Shown: piece by piece, positions 12,549 through 21,902 of the stretch
How the letters are laid out: each line of letters begins with the position of its first letter
Numbering within the stretch: position 1 is the first letter of the stretch
DNA from: Halomonas sp. Y3
GTDB lineage: Bacteria > Pseudomonadota > Gammaproteobacteria > Pseudomonadales > Halomonadaceae
DNA: 64,000 nt
NCBI RefSeq assembly: GCF_024137965.1
Contig: NZ_CP099975.1
Location: 1 to 64,000 of the forward strand
Reading direction: 5' to 3'
Translations under genes and position numbers: made by a program
The notes under the pieces: model-generated
Databases searched by the model: none
Told to the model about the DNA's origin: nothing
Seen by the model: only the letters and a program-made list of their open reading frames with translations

Positions 12549-14255
12549 CTACTGGACGCTGGCCGGCACTTCGCCGGTCGCGTCCAGCGGGCTCTCTACC
12601 ACCTGGGCATCGCGCCTTTCCGGCTCCGCGGCATCCTCGCTGCGGCCCTGGGGCACCAGGCCTTCCCAGAGGCGCTTCTGCAGGGCGTTTTCCTCCCGCA
12701 TCCGGGCATTGATGCCCTCCAGGCCGTGGGCCTCCACCAGGGTGGCGTGCTCCTCGCCGGCGAGCAGGGAGACGCCGAGTCCGGCCCGGTGGCCGTCGAT
12801 GCCGAAGCCCATGGCCTCGAGAATGGTCGGGAAGAGGTCCACCATGGACGCTTCGCGGTAGGTACGGACGCCGGCGCCGATGCCGTGCCCCAGCAGCATG
12901 AAGGTGTTGTCGCGTTCGCCGGCAATCAGCTGGTCCCACACCGAGACGCGCATGGTCAGATGGTCGCTGGCCACTACCACCAGGGTGTTCTCCAGCAGCC
13001 CCTCGGCCTCCAGGCGCTCCACCAGGTCCCGGGCCAGCCAGGCCGAGCACTCCACCGAGTAGAGGATATCCACGCCGTCGAACTCCCCCTGGCGGTCGAT
13101 ACAGGCCTGGGCAGGATAGCCGTTGGGGGCATGGCCGGCGATGGTCAGGTTGACCACGCCCCAGGGGCCGTCGTGCTCGGCGTCCAGGCGCTGGATCTCC
13201 TCGACGGTGAAGTCGTAGAGGGAGTCGTCGTAGAGCCCCCAGTTGTTCAGATATTCCGGGTTCTCGAGGCGCTCAGCCAGCTGCTCGCGTCCCAGCACGG
13301 TCTCGAAGCCGTGCCCCTCGTAGAAGAGCCCCTTGCCGGCAAAGCCGGTGCTGGCACCGCCCAGGTAGCTGAGCCGGTAGCCCTGCTCGCTGAGCAGGTC
13401 GCCCAGGCAGTCGACCCCGGGCACCACCTTCTCCAGCGGCGAGAACTGCCGGTCGTGGAGCAGGCCTGCCGGCATCAGCGGCGTGCCGCACTGGCTGGCG
13501 ATCATGCCGGCCATGGTCCAGCCGGTGTTGTCGAGCTGGCGTACCCCCTCGAAGACATGGCCGCGCTCCCCCAGAAGGTCAAGGTCGGCATAGGCGTCGC
13601 CGAAGCGCTCCCGGTCTGCATAGGTGCGCTCGATGCTCTCCAGGTAGAGCAGCAGCAGGTTGGGTGGGTTGGAGGGAGTCTCCTCGATCACCGGCGCCAC
13701 ATAGCGGCGGTCCAGCCAGGCACCGTCGTCGGTGACGATGGCCGCGCCGCGCTGGGTCATGCCGTAGAGCAGAGGGTTGCTGGCCAGCAGCACCAGGGCC
13801 AGCAGGCGCTCGCCAAGGCGCCAGCGGTGGTCGACCCGGACCAGCCAGGTGAAGGCGGCCAGCAGGGCGAGCATGCTCAGGCAGTAGAGCGCGGCGGCGA
13901 CCAGGCGGTCGCTGCCGCCGTGGTCGGACATGCCGGCCTGGAGGTGGAAGAAGATCGCCCCCAGGTCGACGATGCCGAAGCTGTCGTTGAGGTAGACATA
14001 GAGGCCCCACAGGGCCAGCGGCAGCAGCGACCAGGGCCATACCCGGGCCGGCGGTCTCGGCCGATAGGGGGCACCCCAGCGCAGCAGCCAGCCGGCGCCC
14101 AGCCAGGCCCCGGCGATCGGCGGCAGGGCCCAGAAGGGCAGCAGGCTGATGGTCACCGCGGCATAGCCGAGGCAGAGGCCGATGGCGAGCAGGGCCCACC
14201 AGCGGGGATGGCGCAGCGGAGCAGGCAGTTGATGACCTAGCTGACGACCTAGCAT
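12549..14255 (-). CDS. OpgB/MdoB-like phosphoglycerol transferase (sulfatase/LTA-synthase fold, membrane)
   Basis: This 568-residue protein has five predicted N-terminal membrane segments (about 18-36, 40-58, 71-88, 115-135 and 146-164) and a periplasmic alkaline-phosphatase-fold domain (about 195-520). The segment NTGWTMAGMIASQCG, with the presumed nucleophile Thr, and CLGDLLSEQGY...FAGKGLFYEGHGFE closely resemble E. coli OpgB, which transfers phosphoglycerol from phosphatidylglycerol to periplasmic glucans. VVVASDHLTM near residue 430 is the metal-binding Asp-His pair. It is shorter than E. coli OpgB (763 residues). Lying between LPS-core genes, it might modify core sugars instead; the substrate is not certain. 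Divergent from the GT2 gene. Confidence 0.75.
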   Translation of the reverse strand: MLGRQLGHQLPAPLRHPRWWALLAIGLCLGYAAVTISLLPFWALPPIAGAWLGAGWLLRWGAPYRPRPPARVWPWSLLPLALWGLYVYLNDSFGIVDLGAIFFHLQAGMSDHGGSDRLVAAALYCLSMLALLAAFTWLVRVDHRWRLGERLLALVLLASNPLLYGMTQRGAAIVTDDGAWLDRRYVAPVIEETPSNPPNLLLLYLESIERTYADRERFGDAYADLDLLGERGHVFEGVRQLDNTGWTMAGMIASQCGTPLMPAGLLHDRQFSPLEKVVPGVDCLGDLLSEQGYRLSYLGGASTGFAGKGLFYEGHGFETVLGREQLAERLENPEYLNNWGLYDDSLYDFTVEEIQRLDAEHDGPWGVVNLTIAGHAPNGYPAQACIDRQGEFDGVDILYSVECSAWLARDLVERLEAEGLLENTLVVVASDHLTMRVSVWDQLIAGERDNTFMLLGHGIGAGVRTYREASMVDLFPTILEAMGFGIDGHRAGLGVSLLAGEEHATLVEAHGLEGINARMREENALQKRLWEGLVPQGRSEDAAEPERRDAQVVESPLDATGEVPASVQ

Positions 14256-14313
14256 GGTGCAACACCGGTTCAGGGGTGGCCCAACAGCTTATCAAGTCGT
14301 GGCGTTCACGACA

Positions 14314-14343
14314 TTGGTCCCGGCATGGCGGTCACCGTACACT
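14314..14343 (+). promoter_or_regulatory. Candidate promoter of the GT2 gene
   Basis: A weak -35 TTGGTC (14314-14319) is spaced 18 bp from -10 TACACT (14338-14343), which is followed by a GC-rich discriminator GGGCGCC. The start codon is 34 nt downstream. The same ACTGGGCGCC core recurs before the rhodanese gene at about 34885. Confidence 0.4.
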
Positions 14344-14376
14344 GGGCGCCTGCCAAACCTCTGCCAAGGAAACGCC

Positions 14377-15159
14377 ATGTCCATCGCCGCCGTGCTCATC
14401 GTCAAGAACGAGCAGGACCACCTGCCTGCCTGCCTGGAGACCCTCGACTGGGTCGACGAGATCGTGGTGGTGGACGCCGGCAGCAGCGACGGGACCCGTG
14501 AGATCGCCCGGGAATTTACCGACAAGGTGGCGGTGGAGGACGACTGGCAAGGGTTCGGGGTGCAGAGGCAGCGGGCGGAAGCCCTGGTGGAGAGCGACTG
14601 GATCCTGATGGTGGATGCCGACGAGCGGGTGACGCCGGCGCTGCGTGAGAGCCTGCAGGCCGCGGTGGCACAGGATAGCCCGGCGATCTACACCCTGCCG
14701 CGTCTCTCCTGGTGCTTCGGCGGCTTCATTCGCCACTCCGGCTGGTACCCCGACCGGGTGGCGCGCCTCTATCCCCGCGGCCGAGCCGGCTACAACGACG
14801 CCCTGGTCCACGAGAAGCTGGAAAACCCCGAGGAGCTGCCGGTGCGGCCTCTCGAGGGCGATCTGCTGCACTACACCTACCGCGACCTGCGCCACTACCT
14901 CGAGAAGTCGGCCCACTATGCCCAGGCCTGGGCCGAGCAGCGGGCGGCACGTGGCAAGCGCGGCAGCCTCGCCGCGGGCATCGGCCACGGTATCGGCTGC
15001 TTCCTGCGCATGTACCTGCTCAAGGCGGGCTTCCTCGATGGTCGTCAGGGGCTGCTGCTGGCGCTGCTCTCGGCCCACTCCACCTTCGCCAAGTACGCCG
15101 ACCTCTGGGTCAGGACCCGGACGTCACCGCCGCCGGAAGGCGGCACAAGAGATCGCTGA
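14377..15159 (+). CDS. Family 2 glycosyltransferase, WaaE/KdtX-like LPS core enzyme
   Basis: A 260-residue GT-A-fold glycosyltransferase. The start MSIAAVLIVKNEQDHLPACLETLDW, the VVDAGSSDGT nucleotide-binding segment and the DXD-type metal site MVDADERV (near residue 75) are typical of the WaaE/KdtX group, which adds a beta-glucose to the first heptose. An AAGGA ribosome site precedes the ATG at 14377; the frame is open to 14254, but the upstream part has no similarity. A C-terminal amphipathic or membrane-associated helix (GIGCFLRMYLLKAGFLDG) is visible. Its last 50 nt overlap the end of the convergent GT9 gene. Confidence 0.85.
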   Translation: MSIAAVLIVKNEQDHLPACLETLDWVDEIVVVDAGSSDGTREIAREFTDKVAVEDDWQGFGVQRQRAEALVESDWILMVDADERVTPALRESLQAAVAQDSPAIYTLPRLSWCFGGFIRHSGWYPDRVARLYPRGRAGYNDALVHEKLENPEELPVRPLEGDLLHYTYRDLRHYLEKSAHYAQAWAEQRAARGKRGSLAAGIGHGIGCFLRMYLLKAGFLDGRQGLLLALLSAHSTFAKYADLWVRTRTSPPPEGGTRDR

Positions 15160-16204
15160 CCGCCTCGGCCGCCGCGGGAATGTCGATGGTTGCCATGTCC
15201 TGCTCGCCGGCATCCGCGGGCGGGCAGAAGGCGAGGCGGCGCTCGGCGTGGTTGCAGGTCTGCCAGCGCAGGGGGGTGGCGGAGCGGTGGGCCGGGTAGA
15301 AGCCGGCGGTGGCGATATCCAGACAGCCGGCGATATGCAGCGGTCCGGTGGAGCCTGCAATGAAGAGGTCCGCCGCCGCCAGCGTCCGGGCGAAGTCATC
15401 CAGGCCGGCCCGCGGCGGCAGGCGCTGCGCCTCGAGGCCGGCTTCGCGCAGCGGTGCCAGGATCGCCTCGGCGGTGGCCTCCTCGCCGGGACCGGCGGTC
15501 AGCACCCACTGGGCGCGTCTCTCCATCGGCAGGCGGGCATCCACCTCCTGCACCAGCCGCACATACTGCGCGGGGGAGAGGTTGACCGCCGAGCCGCCGC
15601 TGCCTCCGTGGAGGAACACCCAGGACCGCGCCGGGTCGAGGCCGAGCTCCTCGGCGAGGCGCCGGCGCTGGGCCCGGCGCTCGCCTTCCGGGAGGGGCCA
15701 CCAGGGCGGCTCGGGCTCGATATCCGGTGTCAGGTCGAGCTCGCTCAGGAGCGCCTCGGCCAGCTCGATGTTGTAGCGGTACTCCGGCTTTTCCGAGCGC
15801 GACCTGCGCTGCACCACCCTTCGGTTGTAGAATAGCTGCGCCCACTTGGTGGCCGGGGCCAAGCGCAGCGGAATGCCCGCACGCCACCCCAGCCAGCCGA
15901 TACGCGGCGTGGAGAAGAGCGTGAGCAGCGCATCGAAGCGTGCCGCCTTCACCTCGGCCAGCAGCCGGCGCTGCTCGGCGCGGGAGGCGCCATCGCCCGG
16001 GTCGAGCAGCACCTCGTCGACCCAGGGGCAGAGGCGCGCCATGGGCGCCGTATAGGCCGGTACCAGCACGCTCACCCGGGGGGCAGGGCTTGCCGCCTTG
16101 AGGCGGGCCAGGGCCGGCCAGGCGAGCATGAAGTCGCCGAGCTTGTCATTGCGAACCACCAGCAGGCGCGGCGCGGCGCCCCGGGCGGTGGAAGTTGCAG
16201 TCAT
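15110..16204 (-). CDS. Family 9 glycosyltransferase (heptosyltransferase-like)
   Basis: A 364-residue GT9-family protein, similar in plan to WaaC/WaaF/WaaQ, which transfer heptose to the LPS core. The N-terminus LLVVRNDKLGDFMLAWPALARL has the conserved acceptor-side Asp (KLGD). FLHGGSGGSAVNLSP is the donor-binding segment, and LFIAGSTGPLHIAGCLDI replaces the usual NDSG loop with GSTG. Which core heptose it adds cannot be read from sequence. Its 3' end overlaps the GT2 gene tail to tail by 50 nt, and its start is 38 nt from the divergent GT4 gene. Confidence 0.8.
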   Translation of the reverse strand: MTATSTARGAAPRLLVVRNDKLGDFMLAWPALARLKAASPAPRVSVLVPAYTAPMARLCPWVDEVLLDPGDGASRAEQRRLLAEVKAARFDALLTLFSTPRIGWLGWRAGIPLRLAPATKWAQLFYNRRVVQRRSRSEKPEYRYNIELAEALLSELDLTPDIEPEPPWWPLPEGERRAQRRRLAEELGLDPARSWVFLHGGSGGSAVNLSPAQYVRLVQEVDARLPMERRAQWVLTAGPGEEATAEAILAPLREAGLEAQRLPPRAGLDDFARTLAAADLFIAGSTGPLHIAGCLDIATAGFYPAHRSATPLRWQTCNHAERRLAFCPPADAGEQDMATIDIPAAAEAVSDLLCRLPAAVTSGS

Positions 16205-16242
16205 CCGGGCTCCCGAGCCCCGAGATACCGAAGGAGTCAGCC

Positions 16243-17367
16243 TTGTCGCACAAGGTCCTGCATATCTGTCTCTCCAGCGGCTGGGGCGGACTGGAAATGT
16301 ATCCGTCTCGGATTATACCCGAGCTGGCCCGCCAGGGGTGGCAGGCCCACGGCCTGGCCCTGGCCGGCTCCCGGGTCGCCGAGAGCTTCCGCGAGGCCGG
16401 CGTCGAGCCGCTGACCCTGGCCTCGAAGGGGCGGGCGCTGCTGGCGGCAGGGCGCGTGCTGGCCTATCTGAAGGCACACGGGATCGAGGTGATCCACTGC
16501 CACAAGTCCAGCGACCTGCGCCTGGGGGCGCTGCTGGCGACCCTGCGGCCATCGCTGCGCCTCTTCTTCACCGACCATATGGGGGTGACACGCCCCAAGA
16601 AGGACCCCTACCACCGCTGGGCCTACGGCAAGGTTACCCGGCTCTTCTCCATCAGCGAGGCGACCCGGCAGCGCAACCTGGCGGCCTTCCCGCTGCCCGC
16701 CGAGCGCATCCGGCGTCTCTACCTGGGCATCGACCCCGCTCCCTATGCGCCCTGTCTCGACGAAGAGGCGCGCCTTGCGCTGCGCCATGAGCTGGGCGTG
16801 CCCGAGGGCGCCGTGGCCATTGGCCTGCCCGGCCGGTTGACGCCGGGCAAGGGCCAGGAGGTGTGGGTCGAGGCGCTGGCTCGCCTGGCCGAGGCTCGGC
16901 CCGAGCTTGCCTGGCACGGTGTGCTGATCGGCGGCCTCACGGCACAGGAGGGCAGCGACGAGGCCCATGTGGCGGCGCTGCGCAAGCGTATCGAGGCGCT
17001 GGGTCTCGAGGCGCGTATCGCCTTCACCGGCTTTCGCCGCGACCTGGCGCGCCTCTTCGAGGCCCTCGACGTCGTCTGCGTCCCTTCGCGCAACGAGGCC
17101 TTCGGCCTGACGGTGATCGAGGCCATGGCCGCCGGCAGGGCGGTGATCGGCAGCGACAGCGGGGCCATTCCCGAACTTCTCGATGTCGAGACGGGACGCC
17201 TGGCGCCCCCCGAGGAAGCGGCGGCCTGGGCAGAGGCGCTGGCCGAGCTGGCCGGCGACGCCGAGCTGCGCCGCCGCCTGGGGCAGGCGGCTCGGCGCCG
17301 CGTCGAGAAGGACTTTACCCTGGCGGCCCATGTGGCCAGCCTGGTCGAGGAGTACGCTGCGTCCTGA
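16243..17367 (+). CDS. Family 4 glycosyltransferase (GT-B fold)
   Basis: A 374-residue GT-B enzyme, N-terminus LHICLSSGWGGLEMYPSRI, with the family hallmark EAFGLTVIEAMAAGRAVIGSDSGAIPEL (the EX7E donor-binding motif). The start chosen is TTG at 16243 because AAGGAG stands 6 nt before it and the protein then begins SHKVLHICLSSG; the only upstream ATG (16195) overlaps the divergent gene's start and lacks a ribosome site. By context it adds an outer-core sugar; the sugar is unknown. Its stop is 1 nt from the kdkA stop on the other strand. Confidence 0.83.
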   Translation: MSHKVLHICLSSGWGGLEMYPSRIIPELARQGWQAHGLALAGSRVAESFREAGVEPLTLASKGRALLAAGRVLAYLKAHGIEVIHCHKSSDLRLGALLATLRPSLRLFFTDHMGVTRPKKDPYHRWAYGKVTRLFSISEATRQRNLAAFPLPAERIRRLYLGIDPAPYAPCLDEEARLALRHELGVPEGAVAIGLPGRLTPGKGQEVWVEALARLAEARPELAWHGVLIGGLTAQEGSDEAHVAALRKRIEALGLEARIAFTGFRRDLARLFEALDVVCVPSRNEAFGLTVIEAMAAGRAVIGSDSGAIPELLDVETGRLAPPEEAAAWAEALAELAGDAELRRRLGQAARRRVEKDFTLAAHVASLVEEYAAS

Positions 17368-17368
17368 G

Positions 17369-18079
17369 CTAGCCGCTTCCGTAGCCGCGCCGTATGGAGG
17401 CCATGGCATCAGCGGCGCCGAACTTCACCAGGGAGCGCTCGAGGCGGGCCAGGTTGGCGGCCTGCCAGCTGCCCCGCGGGCGCAGGCGGCAGCGGTCCAG
17501 GTCGATCAGCCACACCGCGCCATGTTCATCCACCAGCAGGTTGCGGGCGTTGAGATCCACGTGGTCGAGGCCGGCGTCGTGGAAGCGGCGGATGGTGGTG
17601 CCGACGCGCCTCAGCAGGTCGTCGTCGGCTTTGTCGGTTTCCAGCCGGCTGGCCAGGGCCCGGGCGCCGGGAATGCGCTCGGTGATCAGGGCGGCCTCGT
17701 AGGTGAGGCCGTGGCGGGTGACGGCGGCGGCCACCGGGGTGGGCACCGGCAGGCCGCGCTGGTGGAGGTCGGCGGTGAGGCGCAGCTCCCGGAAGGCGCG
17801 GGTGCGCTCCAGGCCGGTCCAGAGGTAGCGCCTGGCGCTGAGCCGGGCGATGAGGCCGCCCCGGCGGTAGGGACGCAGCACCCACTCGCGGCCGGCGCGG
17901 GGGTCCAGGAAGAGGCTCGCGCCGCGGCCGGGGGCCTCGCCGGTGACGCGGCCCCGGGCCCGCCATCCTTCGGGGTCGAAGAGCGATGGTTCGGGGGCGA
18001 CGGCCCCCTCGGCGTCACATAAACGCGCCGCATCATATAGAATGAAAACCTTTCCCGCTCGATATGTTGCCAACCCCAT
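17369..18079 (-). CDS. kdkA: 3-deoxy-D-manno-octulosonate (Kdo) kinase
   Basis: KdkA phosphorylates the single Kdo of Kdo-lipid IVA at O4, a step known in Haemophilus, Vibrio and related bacteria that carry one phosphorylated Kdo. The 236-residue protein has a lipopolysaccharide-kinase fold: RPYRRGGLIARLS, the catalytic loop GLDHVDLNARNLLV with its Asp, and the metal-binding VWLIDLDRCRLRP. The ATG at 18079 gives a start that aligns with H. influenzae KdkA; a longer reading to 18220 runs into the divergent gene. The start codon overlaps that of the divergent GT9 gene by 2 nt, so promoters of each must lie within the other gene. Confidence 0.85.
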   Translation of the reverse strand: MGLATYRAGKVFILYDAARLCDAEGAVAPEPSLFDPEGWRARGRVTGEAPGRGASLFLDPRAGREWVLRPYRRGGLIARLSARRYLWTGLERTRAFRELRLTADLHQRGLPVPTPVAAAVTRHGLTYEAALITERIPGARALASRLETDKADDDLLRRVGTTIRRFHDAGLDHVDLNARNLLVDEHGAVWLIDLDRCRLRPRGSWQAANLARLERSLVKFGAADAMASIRRGYGSG

Positions 18080-19181
18080 GAAGCATCCTCTGCCTGCACA
18101 ACCTCGGCACATCGGCGTGCTGCGACTCTCCGCCCTGGGCGATGTCTGCAACCTGGTACCGACGGTTCGCGCCCTGCAGCGCCAGTGGCCCGAGGCGCGC
18201 ATCACCTGGATCATCGGCAAGGGCGAGCACAGTCTACTGGCGGGCCTCTCCGGGGTCGAGTTCGTGGTCTACGACAAGGCCTCGGGCCTCGCCGGCATGC
18301 GCGCGCTGTGGCGCGAGCTGGCCGATACCCGCTTCGACGTGCTGCTGCACATGCAGCAGGCGCTGCGTGCCAGCGCGCTCTCCCTGGGCCTCAAGGCCGA
18401 GGTGAGGGTGGGCTTCGACAAGGCCCGGGCCAAGGATGCCCAGCACTGGTTCACCCACCGCCAGCTGGCGCCCCATCCCCGGGCACACGTGCTGGACTCC
18501 TTTATGGATTTTGCCCGGCTGCTGGGGGTCGAGGACCTCTCCCCGGCCTGGGACCTGCCGGTGCCCGAGGCGGCCTATGACGAGGCCCGGGCGCTCACCC
18601 ACGATGCCCCCTACCTGCTGATGAGCCCCTGCGCCAACCCGCGGCTGCGCAACTTCCGCAACTGGTCCGCCGAGGGCTATGCGGCGGTGATCCAGCACGC
18701 CTGGCAGCAGCACGGCCTGGCCACGCTGCTGACCGGCGGCGGCAGCACCCAGGAGCGGGAGATGGGCGAGCGGATCCAGTCACTGTGCGAGCCCGGCTCG
18801 GTGATCGACGCCATCGGCGGTACCTCGCTGAAGGGGCTGCTGGCGCTGATCGACCGGGCCCGGGCCGTCATCGCTCCGGACTCCGGGCCGGTGCACATGG
18901 CCAACGCCCTGGGCACCCCGGTGGTGGGGCTCTATGCCACCACCAACCCCGACCGCGCCGCCCCCTACTGCTGGCGCGACTTCGTGGTCAATCGCTACCC
19001 CGATGCCGTACGCACCTACCTGCACAAGGCCCCGGAGGAGATCTCCTGGGGACAGCGGGTGCGCCACCCCGACGCCATGTCGCTGATCCACGCCGAAGAT
19101 GTGATCGAGCGCCTGGAGGCGGTGCTCGATCACGCCGCCGCTACTCACCCGGAAAGAGAGCTTCCCGACGATGAAACTTGA
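18078..19181 (+). CDS. Family 9 glycosyltransferase, heptosyltransferase I-like
   Basis: A 367-residue GT9-family protein. [23 protein letters not shown] carries the conserved Asp of the acceptor site, [15 protein letters not shown] matches the donor-binding region, and [28 protein letters not shown] is the nucleotide-sugar loop. Heptosyltransferase I (WaaC) function is plausible because waaF is elsewhere in the block, but a different core heptosyltransferase cannot be excluded. The ATG at 18078 overlaps the start codon of divergent kdkA. A TATAGAAT at 18036-18043 could be part of its promoter. The 3' end overlaps hldE by 11 nt. Confidence 0.82.
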   Translation: MKHPLPAQPRHIGVLRLSALGDVCNLVPTVRALQRQWPEARITWIIGKGEHSLLAGLSGVEFVVYDKASGLAGMRALWRELADTRFDVLLHMQQALRASALSLGLKAEVRVGFDKARAKDAQHWFTHRQLAPHPRAHVLDSFMDFARLLGVEDLSPAWDLPVPEAAYDEARALTHDAPYLLMSPCANPRLRNFRNWSAEGYAAVIQHAWQQHGLATLLTGGGSTQEREMGERIQSLCEPGSVIDAIGGTSLKGLLALIDRARAVIAPDSGPVHMANALGTPVVGLYATTNPDRAAPYCWRDFVVNRYPDAVRTYLHKAPEEISWGQRVRHPDAMSLIHAEDVIERLEAVLDHAAATHPERELPDDET

Positions 19182-20601
19182 TCTGACCGCCCTGGAACGC
19201 TCACGCCTGCTGGTGGTGGGCGACGTCATGCTCGATCGCTACTGGCACGGCGGTACCTCGCGGATCTCCCCGGAGGCGCCGGTGCCGGTGGTACGGGTGG
19301 AGGAGAGCGAGGACCGCCCCGGCGGCGCCGCCAACGTGGCGCTCAATATCGCCTCCCTGGGCGCCCATGCGTCCCTGGCGGGTCTGGTGGGAGACGACGA
19401 CAACGCCGACCGCCTGGTGTCTCGTCTGGAGGATGCCGGAGTGGGCACTCACTTCGCCCGCAGCCCAGGGATTCCGACCATTACCAAGCTCAGGGTGATG
19501 AGCCGTAACCAGCAGCTGATCCGCCTCGACTTCGAGGAGGGGCTCGGCGAGGTGGACACCTCGGGCCTGCTGGCGGAGGTGGAGGCGGCCCTGCCCGAGG
19601 CGGATCTCGTCATCCTCTCCGACTACGGCAAGGGCACCCTGAACCGGATCGGGGAGCTGATCCGTCTGGTGCGCGCCAGCGGCAAGCGGGTGCTGGTGGA
19701 CCCCAAGGGCAGCGACTTCCGCCGCTACCGCGGGGCCAGCGTGATCACCCCCAACCTGGCCGAGTTCGAGGCGGTGGTGGGCCACTGCCGCGACGACGCC
19801 GAGCTGGCCGAGCGCGGCGAGGCGCTGCGCGTCGAGCTTGCGCTCGAGGCGCTCTTGATCACCCGCAGCGAGAAGGGCATGACCCTGATCCGCGAGGGCC
19901 ACGAGCCGCTGCACCTGCCGACCCGGGCTCGGGAGGTCTACGACGTCACCGGTGCCGGCGATACCGTGATCGGCGTGCTGGGCCTGGCCCTGGCCGCCGG
20001 CCACGCCTTCCCCGAGGCGATGACCCTGGCCAACCTGGCCGCCGGCCTGGTGGTGGCCAAGCAGGGCACCGCGACTCTCTCCATCGCCGAGCTCTACACC
20101 GCCCTGCAGGGCGACAAGCTGGCCGAATTCGGGGTGATCGAGGAGGCGCCGCTGATCGAGGCGGTGCGCGCCGCCCAGGCCCGGGGCGAGCGGGTGGTGA
20201 TGACCAACGGCTGCTTCGACATCCTGCACGCCGGCCACGTGGCCTACCTGGAGCAGGCGCGCCGGCTCGGCGACCGGCTGATCGTGGCGGTCAACGACGA
20301 CGCCTCCATCGGCCGCCTCAAGGGGCCCAAGCGTCCCATCAACCCTCTGGCGCGGCGTATGCAGGTGCTGGCCGGCCTCGGCGCCGTGGACTGGGTGGTG
20401 CCCTTCGCCGAGGATACCCCCCAGCGGCTGATCGAGGCGGTGCTGCCCGATGTCCTGGTCAAGGGCGGCGACTACCGCCCCGAGCAGATCGCCGGCGGTG
20501 AGGCGGTGCGCCAGGCCGGCGGCGAGGTGAAGGTGCTCGGCTTCGAGGATGGCGTCTCCACCACGGCGATGATCTCCACCATCCTCGACCGTGAGGCCTG
20601 A
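19171..20601 (+). CDS. hldE: Bifunctional heptose-7-phosphate kinase / heptose-1-phosphate adenylyltransferase
   Basis: HldE (RfaE) performs two steps of ADP-heptose synthesis, on either side of the GmhB step. The 476-residue protein is a fusion: an N-terminal ribokinase/PfkB kinase (about 1-320; [24 protein letters not shown], and the anion-hole motif [11 protein letters not shown] near residue 260) and a C-terminal nucleotidylyltransferase (about 340-476; [16 protein letters not shown] with the HxGH motif). It overlaps the preceding GT9 gene by 11 nt, and its stop codon shares one base with the waaA start, so the three are translated as a coupled set. Confidence 0.96.
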   Translation: MKLDLTALERSRLLVVGDVMLDRYWHGGTSRISPEAPVPVVRVEESEDRPGGAANVALNIASLGAHASLAGLVGDDDNADRLVSRLEDAGVGTHFARSPGIPTITKLRVMSRNQQLIRLDFEEGLGEVDTSGLLAEVEAALPEADLVILSDYGKGTLNRIGELIRLVRASGKRVLVDPKGSDFRRYRGASVITPNLAEFEAVVGHCRDDAELAERGEALRVELALEALLITRSEKGMTLIREGHEPLHLPTRAREVYDVTGAGDTVIGVLGLALAAGHAFPEAMTLANLAAGLVVAKQGTATLSIAELYTALQGDKLAEFGVIEEAPLIEAVRAAQARGERVVMTNGCFDILHAGHVAYLEQARRLGDRLIVAVNDDASIGRLKGPKRPINPLARRMQVLAGLGAVDWVVPFAEDTPQRLIEAVLPDVLVKGGDYRPEQIAGGEAVRQAGGEVKVLGFEDGVSTTAMISTILDREA

Positions 20602-21902
20602 TGGGCTGGGCCCGGGGGCTCTACTCGACGGCGCTGTTCGCTCTGTCACCGCTGATCTGGCGGCGCATCCGCCGTGAGCATGCGCTCACTGACGCCCGCG
20701 GGGAGGGCGGCGAGAGTCCCCGGGCCCTGCGCCTGGGGCGCATTCCCCGGACGCCCCCCGGCGAGCCCATGCTGTGGCTGCACTGCGCCTCCGTGGGTGA
20801 GGTGCTGGCGGCCCGGCCGCTGATCGAGGCGCTGCTCGAGCGCTACCCCGAGCACCGCCTTACGCTGACCACCATGACCGCCACCGGCGCCGAGCGTGCC
20901 CGGGCCCTGGCGGCATCCCGAGGCGACGAGCGCCTCGTCCACCGCTTCATCCCCCTGGACTTTCCCGCCGCCGCGGCGCGCTTCGTCTCGCGGCTGCGCC
21001 CGGGGCTGGCGCTCTTCTTCGAGACCGAGCTGTGGCCCAACCTGCTGCATGCCTGCCGCCGGCAGGGGGTGCCGGTGGCGGTGGTCAACGGCCGGCTCTC
21101 CCCCCGGGCCTTCCGCGGCTATCGCCGCCTGCGCCCCCTGATGGGCGAGGCGCTGGCCTGCGTCGACTGGCTGGCCGCCAAGTCGAGTGACGACGCGCAG
21201 CGCTTTCGCGAGCTGGGCATGGTCGAGGCGCGCATGACGGTGGTGGGCTCGCTGAAGTTCGATATCGCCATCGATGACAAGGCGCTCGAGGTGAGTGAGC
21301 GCTTGCGTACTCGCCTGGGAGAGCGGCCGGTGTGGGTGGCCGGCTCCACCCACGAGGGCGAGGAGGCGGCGCTGCTGGTCGCCCACGCCCGGCTGCGGGA
21401 GCGCTGCCCTGACGCCATGCTGGTACTGGTGCCGCGGCATCCCCAGCGCTTCGATGCCGTGGCGGCGCTCTGCGCTCAGGCGGGCATGCCGGCGGCGCGC
21501 CGCTCCCTGGATGAGTGGCCCACGCCCGACACGGCGGTCTACCTGGGGGATACCATGGGGGAGCTGCTGGCGCTCTATGGCGCGGGGGATCTCGCCTTCG
21601 TGGGGGGCAGCCTGGTGCCGATCGGCGGCCACAACCTGCTGGAGCCGGCCGCCCTCGGCGTGCCGGTGCTCACCGGCCCCGAGCTTGCCAACTTCGAGGA
21701 GGTGGCCGAGACGCTGCGCGAGGCCGATGCCCTGGTGGAGGCGGCCGACGAGGCGGCGCTGGCCGCCTCCCTGGCGGCGCTCTTCGCCGACCCCGCCGAG
21801 CGGCGCCGGCTCGGCGAGGCGGGCCACGCCGTGGTGGCGGCCAACCGCGGGTCGCTTGAGCGTACCCTGGAGGGCCTGGCGCGGCTGCTGCCGCCGAAGT
21901 GA
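20601..21902 (+). CDS. waaA: 3-deoxy-D-manno-octulosonic acid (Kdo) transferase
   Basis: WaaA (KdtA) transfers Kdo from CMP-Kdo to lipid IVA at the inner membrane, the base on which the core is built. The 433-residue GT30 protein begins with an N-terminal membrane anchor (LYSTALFALSPLIW) and has LWLHCASVGEV, the ETELWPNLL motif with the catalytic Glu, and the C-terminal GGSLVPIGGHNLLEPAALGVPVLTGP. With kdkA nearby, a mono-functional WaaA adding a single Kdo is likely; this is inference from the known pairing. The stop codon lies in a hairpin shared with convergent rpiA. Confidence 0.95.
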   Translation: MGWARGLYSTALFALSPLIWRRIRREHALTDARGEGGESPRALRLGRIPRTPPGEPMLWLHCASVGEVLAARPLIEALLERYPEHRLTLTTMTATGAERARALAASRGDERLVHRFIPLDFPAAAARFVSRLRPGLALFFETELWPNLLHACRRQGVPVAVVNGRLSPRAFRGYRRLRPLMGEALACVDWLAAKSSDDAQRFRELGMVEARMTVVGSLKFDIAIDDKALEVSERLRTRLGERPVWVAGSTHEGEEAALLVAHARLRERCPDAMLVLVPRHPQRFDAVAALCAQAGMPAARRSLDEWPTPDTAVYLGDTMGELLALYGAGDLAFVGGSLVPIGGHNLLEPAALGVPVLTGPELANFEEVAETLREADALVEAADEAALAASLAALFADPAERRRLGEAGHAVVAANRGSLERTLEGLARLLPPK

